DNA of 64,000 nt from Lepus europaeus (Eukaryota > Chordata > Mammalia > Lagomorpha > Leporidae). This document shows positions 56,096 through 64,000 of this stretch, in pieces; the stretch's first letter is position 1, and every line of letters starts with the position of its first letter. Made by a program: the position numbers and the translations under genes. The notes beneath the pieces were generated by a model. That model did not search any database. It worked only from the letters and a program-made list of their open reading frames with translations, and was not told where the DNA came from. The stretch spans positions 31,591,885 through 31,655,884 of the forward strand of contig NC_084844.1 in assembly GCF_033115175.1 (NCBI RefSeq), given 5' to 3'.

Positions 56096-57654
56096 CTATT
56101 AAAAGTAACTAGTTATGAGGCGATGATTGGTAATATGAAAAAAATCATGCATTAGACTCTGGTGAACTCGTCCACATGGTTCAATTATCCTTTGGCAACG
56201 CTACTTGTCTAGTAGAGTATCTGACATCCAAAAGTGGGACAGTGTGAATGTAAATATTAGAATTTTAAGTGTGCCAATTGAGAAAATGGGGATAAATGGC
56301 TTCATTACCAAATGTCTCCTGACTGCCCTAGAGGATATAGGGCCAAGCAGATAAAGAATTATGATAAAACCTTGGGGCTGCGTATCAATGGGGCTTTGTG
56401 ACCTGCTGGATAAGGTCGGGACTTAGAGCCACACTGAGCAGGCTCACATTCCTTCCCCGGCATGCTGTGGGGGATCCTGGGTTCATACAGACAATAGGGG
56501 ATTCATAGCTTGAGAATTCTAATGATGACTGAAAGGAGGGTGGCAGCCAGAACAAGAAGACTTTTCAGAAGCAAGGCTTCTGATTATCACATCGGTGCTG
56601 CAGCCCAGCAAGACGCTGCTGAAACAAGTCAGGGGCCTTCCCTGGAAAGCTTTCAGTGAAGTGTTTGTGACCTCCTTCAGAGAATCCCATTTCGCAACAA
56701 ATGGGACCCTGGAAAATCTCGCATGATTAGTTCAGATAAACACTCAGCCACTGCATCCACTAGCGCTCCTATGGCCCATCACTTAGCGAAGTATCTTTTT
56801 GAATGGCATGTGTCTCCAAGACTTGAGAGAAAAAAATCCCAAAAGTAGGTTTCTCTGCATATTTGAGGACTGTTCATTTTCATCTGAAAGGTCAACCAGT
56901 GCTTAAAAACAAAATAATCAAGAAATAGCATGCCCAGGACCAGTGAACAGGCTGCACCTTTTGAAAAGGTCTGCTTTACACTGAATAGCCCAGCCCTCCC
57001 CCACCCCTTTTCTTTTTTCTTTGGGGCTTAGAAATTCAGAGGGAGGAGGAGGAAGAGTTTCACATTCATTACTAACAACTTCTCACATAATAAGCATGTT
57101 CAGATACACCCTGGGGTGTTAGTTTTCTTTTCCTATTTTTTGTCCTCTTTTTAGCAGCTTTCGATAAGTAGCACATTTTATTTTTGAAAAAAGAACTGGA
57201 GCCCAGTATTGAGCAGCCGCACCCTAAGGAAGGTCAAGAGATTAGGGAACGGAAGTAGGCTGGCCAGACTCTTTGCTGACCATGGTCAGAGACTGCCACT
57301 TTCTTATAATTTAATTTTGAGACTCTAATGAAAAGGCATCCCCATTAAAAGAAGAAGAAGAAAAGCCTTTCTAAAAAAAAAAAAGGAGTAAAAAATTCTT
57401 CAAAAACAGCCATCCAAAAGTGATCAATTTAAATTTCTGTCTTACACACAAACCACATGGAACAAACCACAGGGCAGACATGCATTTGCAATGATATATG
57501 GACATTATCAAAATATGAGCAGGATTTTGAGGGGGAGTGTGGGCTTTACTAGCTTCTGATATTGGTGGACATTGGCCTAATTTGACAAATATTCTGAAAT
57601 TCTAACCGTTGCAGTTTACATATTAGAGAACAGAACACTAAAAGGAACCTCTTT
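56096..57654. other. Repeat-poor sequence, 1.6 kb
   Basis: No named repeat. A short (GAA)n-like purine run at 57348-57362 and an A run at 57374-57385. No exon I can support. Confidence 0.5.
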
Positions 57655-58175
57655 GAATTTGAGTAGTCCAACTTCATCTTACAAGTGAAAAAACAGAGGC
57701 TGGCGCCGTGGCCTAACAGGCTAATCCTCCGCCTTGCGGCACCCGCACACCGGGTTCTAGTCCCAGTTGGGGCACCGGATTCTATCCCGGTTGCCCCTCT
57801 TCCAGGCCAGCTCTCTGCTATGGCCCGGGAGTGCAGTGGAGGATGGCCCAAGTGCTTGGGTCCTGCACCCTCATGGGAGACCAGGAGAAGCCCCTGGCTC
57901 CTGGCTTCGGATCAGCGCATGCGCTGGCCGCAGCACGCCGGCCGCAGCAGCCATTGGAGGGTGAACTAACGGCAAAGGAAAACCTTTCTCTCTGTCTCCC
58001 TCTCACTACCCACTCTGCCTGTCAAAAAAAAAAAAAAAAAAAAGAAAAGAAAAAACAAGTGAAAAAACAGAGGCCTAATGATAAAAAGTAATTTGCCCAA
58101 GGTCACAAAGCTGGAGGGGAACAGCTCAAGAACTCAAGCTCAGACTCCTCATTCCTAGTCCCATGCTCTTTCCAC
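57655..58175 (-). mobile_element. MIR SINE, antisense, split by a CSINE
   Basis: Left piece ends acttcatcttacaagtgaaa; right piece runs cagaggcctaatgataaaaa, gtaatttgcccaaggtcaca, aagctggaggggaac, cccatgctctttccactgag. Rejoined they form an antisense MIR. Confidence 0.8.
57700..58054 (+). mobile_element. CSINE (young), full length, perfect 19-bp target duplication
   Basis: Complete head, body and an A tail with g interruptions. The flanks acaagtgaaaaaacagagg at 57681-57699 and 58055-58073 are identical over 19 bases, indicating a recent insertion. Confidence 0.98.
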
Positions 58176-58199
58176 TGAGCTGAACAGTTTCATAGAGGG

Positions 58200-58432
58200 A
58201 TAGGTTGTAACAAGGAGGTTAAGATTGCCACATCCCATATCAGAGTGCCTGGGTCCGAGTCCTAGATCTGTTCGCAAATCCAGCTTCCATCCATGTGGGA
58301 GGCCTGCACTGAGTTCCCAGCTCCCAGCTTCAGCCCTGGCTGTTGCAGGGAAATGAGCCAATGGAGAGGAGTTCTCTATTCGTGTGTATCTCTTTCTCTC
58401 TCTCAAGTAAGTAAATCAATAATTTGTTAAAA
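58200..58432 (+). mobile_element. Old CSINE, sense, internally shortened
   Basis: caaggaggttaagattgcca, catcccatatcagagtgcct, ctgggtccgagtcctagatc, catgtgggaggcctgcactg, cagccctggctgttgcaggg and a (CT)n run. The middle aagtacttggg segment is missing. Confidence 0.8.
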
Positions 58433-58663
58433 ATATACTAATTAGAAACTGCAAACCCTCATATTTAATGGAAGAAATCCTCTTTCTAAGGAACTTGTAC
58501 ATATTCCCATTGCAAATGACCCTGCATGTTGCTAAAGGAAGTTCATTGTCACAGCCTATACTGACTTTACCTGGTGCTAAATGGTTTCTTCAAAGCACTT
58601 GAGGCACATCATGTAGCTCCATGGACCCAGTCCTCTTCTCTTCTATCTTGAAAAAGTATGCAG

Positions 58664-59031
58664 GGCCAGCACTGTTGCTCAACAGGCTAATCCTCCGCCT
58701 TGCGGCGCCGGCACACCGGGTTCTAATCCAGGTCGGGGCGCCAGATTCTGTCCCGGTTGCCCCTCTTCCAGGCCAGCTCTCTGCTGTGGCCCAGGAGTAC
58801 AGTGGAGGATGGCCCAAGTGCTTGGGCCCTGCACCCCATGGGAGACCAGGAGAAGCACCTGGCTCCTGCCTTGGGATCAGCGTGGTGCGCCGGCCACAGT
58901 GCGCTGGCTGCGGCGGCCATTGGAGGGTGAACCAACGGCAAAGGAAGACCTTTCTCTTTGTCTCTCTCTCTCTCTCACTGTCCACTCTGTCAAAAATAAA
59001 ATAAAATAAAAATTAAATTAAAATTAAAAAA
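58664..59031 (+). mobile_element. CSINE (young), full length, perfect target duplication
   Basis: Head ggccagcactgttgctcaac, complete body, pyrimidine part, and a tail of (AAAAT)n and A runs. Flanks aaaaagtatgcag (58651-58663, 59032-59044) are identical over 13. Confidence 0.97.
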
Positions 59032-59149
59032 AAAAAGTATGCAGATGATTGCTTGAATGCCCAAATTACTTCTGGTGTGTGCCCTGGGATCAATTAATAC
59101 CATCATCACCTATCATCACATAGGTTAAAATTCTAAAAGTCACTTTCAG

Positions 59150-59800
59150 CTTCCTTCTCTCTGTCATCCTCCCCTATACCCACCTGTATTGCTGACAAGT
59201 CCAATAAATTCTACCTCCAAAGTATGTCCCACTTTCATCTCCTAATTTGTGTTTCACAGGCCCTCACCATCAGTGTCTTCCTGTGTTGAGGTTCTCATCA
59301 CTTCAATTCACTGTCCACACTGGCTAGACCAGAGGGATCTTAATCCACTGCACTGCCATTTTCCTGCTGAAATCCTTGTCATCTATAATACGAAATTCTT
59401 TCACATTCACCTCAAACCCTTCCCAACCTGGCCCGTGCCTACTTTTTGAGACAAACTCTATTAGATCTTCCCAACACCACTGTCTCCAGTATGTGGACTA
59501 CTTGTTATTCCCCTAATAGTCTAGGAACCATGTTCTTAGACTTTGCCATGGCTCCATCCCCTTTTCTTCATTCCTCCAGACCTAATTCAAATGCAAACTC
59601 TTCTGTGAATATTCCTAAGCATTCCAGAAGGAAATAATATTCATAATTCTTTTGTATGCCTCAACATACTGCTCATTCCTTTTAATGGCACTTGATTAGT
59701 TCTTCCTTGTAATCAGTTACATCTCTCATGGAATATATTCTTTCATCTTTGAAAAGATGACTTATTCATCTTTGTATCTCTTTACCTCTTTCTACCATAT
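59150..59800 (+). mobile_element. L2 LINE, sense, long fragment
   Basis: tgacaagtccaataaattct, acctccaaagtatgtcccac, ttcactgtccacactggcta, gccattttcctgctgaaatc, acccttcccaacctggcccg, tgcctactttttgagacaaa, aattcaaatgcaaactcttc follow the L2 open-frame remnant order over about 600 bp. Confidence 0.8.
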
Positions 59801-59821
59801 TTCTCTGTCTAAAGTTTTTCC

Positions 59822-60153
59822 TTATTTATTTTTTTGTTTTGTTTTTTAAAGTTTTTTTTATCTATTTGAACAGCAAATTTACAGAGAGAGAGAGGTGTTC
59901 ATCTTCTGGATCACTCCCTAGGTGGCTGCAATGGCTGAAGCTTGGTCAATTGTAAGCCAGGAACCAGGAACTTGCTCCAGGTCTCCCAAGCTAGTGCAAG
60001 GGTCCAAGGACTTGGGCCATCCTCCTCTGCTTTCCCAGGCCATAGCAGAGAGCTAGGTCAGAAGTGGAGCAGCTGGAACACAAACCAGTGCTCATATGGG
60101 ATGCCAGCACTGCAGGTGGCAGCTTTACCCACTATGCCACAGTGCCATCCCCA
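59822..60153 (-). mobile_element. CSINE (older), antisense
   Basis: taaagttttttttatctatt, ggtgttcatcttctggatca, cttgctccaggtctcccaag, gacttgggccatcctcctct, atgccacagtgccatcccc. Confidence 0.9.
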
Positions 60154-60164
60154 CTTTTCCTTGC

Positions 60165-60350
60165 TAATAACATTATTGAGCACTATCTGCAGGATATGAG
60201 GTTAGGACATAAGGGCTGGTGGAGCAAGACTCAAACTAAAATGCAATTCCTGCCTTCAAGAGAGTTTTTAATCTAGTCTGTGAGACACATTCACAAATAA
60301 TCCAGACAAATGAAATATGAGTAATTGTGGGGGTGGAATTGGGTGGAGTT
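60165..60350 (-). mobile_element. L2 LINE fragment, antisense
   Basis: ttattgagcactatctgcag, aatgcaattcctgccttcaa, gagagtttttaatctagtct, gtgagacacattcacaaata match the antisense L2 3' end. Confidence 0.7.
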
Positions 60351-60489
60351 GAAGTTTTGAGTGTAGAACAAACATTCTCACTGTTCCAAATAGGAACACT
60401 GGTTTTATGACACAAGGATACGGTAGTGGGGAGGGGTAGAGGAAAAGAAAAGACAAGGCTGCTTTTAGATCACAATTCTATGCTGTACT

Positions 60490-60840
60490 CTTTATTATGG
60501 TCTTTTCTGGACCTGGTTGACCTAATCCATCCTTCCCCTTAAACCAGAGTAATCTTCCTAAAGCAAAACTCTGATCATTTCACTCCTTATTCAAATACTT
60601 GGCACTGAATGAATCAAGCATCAGATAATTAATTGCAGGCTTATGTTAGGAGTACAGAGATACCACTTTGTAGAGACAAGACAAATTCTAGGAAACAGCT
60701 AGAAAACAGAAGGCAAGATCATGCTGTAAAAGTGCTATGGAGTGGGGTACAAGGTAGAATGTGATTGATATGGGTTGAGATTAATCATAAAGGTTAATGG
60801 CAGGAGGTGAGCCTTAAGTGAATGACCACTTGGCAAGAAA
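60490..60840. mobile_element. L2 LINE fragments, sense then antisense
   Basis: 60490-60610 is sense (ccagagtaatcttcctaaag, caaaactctgatcatttcac). 60700-60840 is antisense-like (agtgctatggagtggggtac, ggcaggaggtgagccttaag). Confidence 0.55.
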
Positions 60841-60956
60841 AATCTAGATGTGCCAAGAGAACTTTAAGGTTGCTCTTAATTCTGAGACCATCCTCCATTA
60901 GTCTTTGAGTTGGTTTCTTTATGTTGTCAATAAATGCATTCTAAGCACGTAGATCT

Positions 60957-60986
60957 CTCCTCCTCTCCCTCTCCCTCTCCCTCTCT
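60957..60986. repeat. (CTCCCT)n short tandem repeat
   Basis: About four hexamer units, directly before an antisense L2. Confidence 0.9.
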
Positions 60987-61495
60987 AAATATTTATTGAA
61001 TGCCTTCTTTGTGCCAGGAACTCTGCTAAACACTGAAAATAAGAGACTTTGCACTTAAACTCTTACAGTATAATAGGGATAATGGATGTTAAACAAGTTA
61101 GGTGTAATAAAATGTGATGGATATATAATGGGAGGCTATATGATGCCATATTCTTAGACTACAGAGCAGGGAATCTAACAGCCTAGTCCCAGAAAATTAT
61201 CCCTGAGAGGTGCTGTTTCAAGTAAGATTTCAAGGCTGTCTGGGAGTTAGCCAAAGGTGACTGGGCATCCAGGCAGAAGAATACCACGTGTGAAGGACTG
61301 GCATTAAAACAGTTTGGCGTGTCTAAGGATCTGAAAGATACTCAAAAAGACTGCAACATGGAGTGCAAGTAGAAAGGTGGTGAGAAATTAGACTTGAGAG
61401 GTAGGTGAAGCTAGAATATGGAGAATTTTACTAAGGTATGTCAAAGAATTTATACTTCAACAATAGGCTTTGAGTAGCATTAAGTGTGGGGTACT
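60987..61495 (-). mobile_element. L2 LINE, antisense, 0.5 kb
   Basis: tatttattgaatgccttctt, tgtgccaggaactctgctaa, aaactcttacagtataatag, gtaagatttcaaggctgtct, gggagttagccaaaggtgac, gaaggactggcattaaaac, gagaggtaggtgaagctaga. Continuous L2 order over 500 bp. Confidence 0.85.
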
Positions 61496-64000
61496 ATGAA
61501 GTACACTAATAAATATTCATTGAATAGGGAATTAATGAGTAAATCTTTGCAATGGACCTGGACTTCTTGACTCAGATATGAGTACTGACTATTCTTATAC
61601 AAAATGCCTGGGACCAGACGTGTTTTTGGAAATGTGGATTTTAGAATATTTACAGATACAGTGAGGTACTTGGGGATGGGGACCCAAGTCTAAACATGAA
61701 ATTTACTGATACTTCCTAGCAGCTTGAACTCATGACTCCCTAGAGGTGGCCCCTATCCTTAGCAGTTGCTCTGAGTCACCTGGCTTAGCCCAGCAGATAG
61801 AAGGTAATTAAATCCCTATCAAAGTCAAAGCTTTTCTACATGGAAGGATAACATTTTCTTGGCAATCATTTAGGCTTATGCTGCAAAATGGTAGCTTCTT
61901 TCTTTCTTAATCCTTGATAGAAAAAAATAAACCTGAATTTCAAGGGCATGAACATTCCCAAATTAGATTACACATGGCGATGCTTCCATGAACAAACACA
62001 GCCAGTGAGGCAAAGGGAGAATAGGTGTTCCAGATAGAAATGTAGCCTTTCTAATAAAAAAAATAAAATAAAAAATAAAAAAAAGACAGACAACTGTGAA
62101 AGCTAACTGGACCTCTTCCTTCAGACACCCAGACCTTAGAAATCTCAGCCTGGCCTCAGATCCCATTTCTGGAACAGCTACTTGTTAGAACAGAGTGAAC
62201 TCTCAGGGGGTAAGGATGCCTCTAGCAAGGGGATTTATAGGAATGCAAGATGCCATGCCCAGGATCCTAAGTAACTGCCAACTCAAAAATTAATGTTATA
62301 CCTTCTTTATTTATAATCAAGAGATATTACCCTGATTTGCTAGAGAGCAAATTTGATTTGGCTCTAGGTATAAATAACAGATCAGAGTCAGTGACTGGTA
62401 TGAGGATGCAAAATTATTTCTGAAGTCATCACAGCAGCCAAACAACCATTTGGCAGAAAGAATCCCAATGGAGCTTTATAAAGACTCTTTATACTGTTGC
62501 TAGGGCCATGTGTATGTGTGTGTGTGGAGGGGGGGCGGTACGCATACATGCTCTCAATCAGGAAGGCCTCCCCAGAACAATAAAGCAGCCTGCAAAGGCC
62601 ATTTGCTATTTTATTTCGGCAAGAGACATGGAAAATGCCTACATTTGCAGCTTTCTAGGAAATCTGGTTTATGTGTTTCATTAGTCATGTAAAGCATAAT
62701 GCCGTGAAAAGAGCCAGGGACATCCATGTGTGGTTGCCATAGAGAAAGCCCTGGGATCTTCCCCCTGAGCCTGAGTCCCACGTCTGCCAACTGCTTTCTC
62801 AGAACCTGCTTGGGCAAAAACCTCAGCATAGGTTGAGCTGCCCTTACTGGATTTGGAGCTTTCTTAAGATGTCCACTTGCTCCTGCTGGGAGCTTGTAAG
62901 GGATTGCACAGGTGTCCTTGGTGAGGGGCTGTGGCTGTCACCTGTGTACTTCTGGTCCCAGGCAGCTGTGAGAATAAGGGACTGTCTAGCCCCAGAAGTG
63001 CTGTAGATCATTTGCAGTCACAGATTGCTGGATGGGCTCTGGGATGCCTGCCACTGATGTAATGCAAAGCTAACTGGCTGACTTGCTTTCCTTTTGCTCA
63101 CCCCTGACAGTTCAGATTCAGTCTTGTTTGCCATGAAGCTTGTTGTCCCTGCATGCCGTTCCAAATGGTCCTCACAGACATAATAGGCTAAACACAAACT
63201 GAAGTCATGGGATCCTTTTACTACACCCACAAGACTGAGAAATCAAGCCTTCCCCGGGCTGCAGTATGAGAATACACCTAGATTGTGAGCCAAGCTGTTT
63301 CCCTCTCCCCTTCTTGCCCTGTGCATCATTTGTGCTTTTATTGTGCATTAAGAGAAGCTTAGTAATCATGGACTTCAGCTCTTGCCTGTAGTGATCCTGT
63401 TCGCATTTTATTCTTCACACAGAATAGGAAGGAGATTCGCTTGCTTTGCGCAGAGGCTGAGCCACAGGAGAAAGCAAACCCAATGTGATTTATTGAATGA
63501 AAGCACTGGACAATTATCAACAACTTGTTCCTCTGCTGACTCAAAAAACCTCAACTGGTAAGTCAAATCTATTGTATTTCTTCGTATGAATTTGGGGCTT
63601 TCTTGATCACTAATTATTTTTTTTAAATGTGTTTGTACTGCTATGGTTTAAATGACATTAAAAAATCGGCATCCTCCAAAGTTAGCTGCAGGCAGTCCAT
63701 GAAGAACCCACACAAGCACACACGCAGTGGTCTGTAGCAGAAAATACACATCCATGGGGGAGGTACGGTGGCAGAGGGAGCCTCATTTATGACCATTGGG
63801 CATTTTGTTTGCAGCACACTTAAATCACGCTAACTGCTTGCATAACTGATTAGCATGAGCTATGAAAAACAAATTACTGTGTTTTATAAAATAATTTGCA
63901 GTTGGTTCCCAAGTACCTTCAAAATACCTGTTGGATCAGGCAAAGATAGGTCCCGTCCTGCTGATAATCCTGAATAAAAACCCTGGCACATTTCTGTCTT
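61496..64000. other. Repeat-poor sequence, 2.5 kb
   Basis: No SINE, L1 or LTR recognised. 62057-62085 is an A-rich (AAAAT)n-like run and 62508-62540 is (GT)n followed by a G run. The last 220 bases are AT-rich with many TAAT and ATTA motifs. No open frame above about 75 codons and no exon I can support. Confidence 0.55.
62508..62540. repeat. (GT)n plus G-rich run
   Basis: About 9 GT units followed by ggaggggggggcgg-type sequence. Confidence 0.85.

Overview
This is a vertebrate nuclear window with no protein-coding gene I can support. The organism is a lagomorph, most likely the European rabbit or a close relative. The window carries many copies of the lagomorph C-repeat SINE (CSINE). These are about 340 bp, tRNA-headed, with a pyrimidine-rich 3' part and an A tail. 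It also carries the rabbit-type L1 3' end. Beneath these lie fossils shared by all placental mammals: MIR, L2, MLT1/MST-type MaLR and MLT2 LTRs, MER5-like hAT elements, MER2-like Tigger elements and old L1M. Family names come from recognised sequence similarity; I ran no database search.

Layout. 0-5 kb is mostly unrecognised sequence with two copies of an unnamed dispersed repeat, a (TA)25 run and a MIR. 5-10 kb has two young CSINEs, L2 pieces and an antisense MaLR LTR. 10-12.6 kb has a MER2-like element and an MLT2 LTR into which a younger retroviral solo LTR has inserted; that LTR carries three tandem 55-bp units. 14-17.2 kb has a MER5/MER20-like element, a second MLT2 and an L1M body, plus a 100-bp block present twice without a mismatch. 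17.9-19.1 kb is a pile-up of a composite SINE/L1 insertion and a SINE inside the target duplication of another SINE. 19-31 kb is sparser (MaLR, MLT1, MIR, a short L1). 31-33.3 kb has a MER5-like element split by a SINE and a small inverted-repeat element split by three SINEs. 33-39 kb is mostly unique. 39-49.5 kb is LINE-rich: L1M fragments, a MER2-like element, a decayed hAT transposase, and a 4.66-kb rabbit L1 that itself holds a 190-bp retroposed insert. 49.5-64 kb has scattered SINEs, MIR and L2 and long repeat-poor stretches.

No genes work together here. The window looks intergenic or intronic. Open frames are either chance or come from SINE and L1 sequence. The most unusual items are the 100-bp duplication at 14511/15537, the tandem-repeat LTR at 11568-11983, the retroposed purine-rich insert at 45879-46068, the composite insertion at 17959-18350, and the four-copy unnamed repeat.
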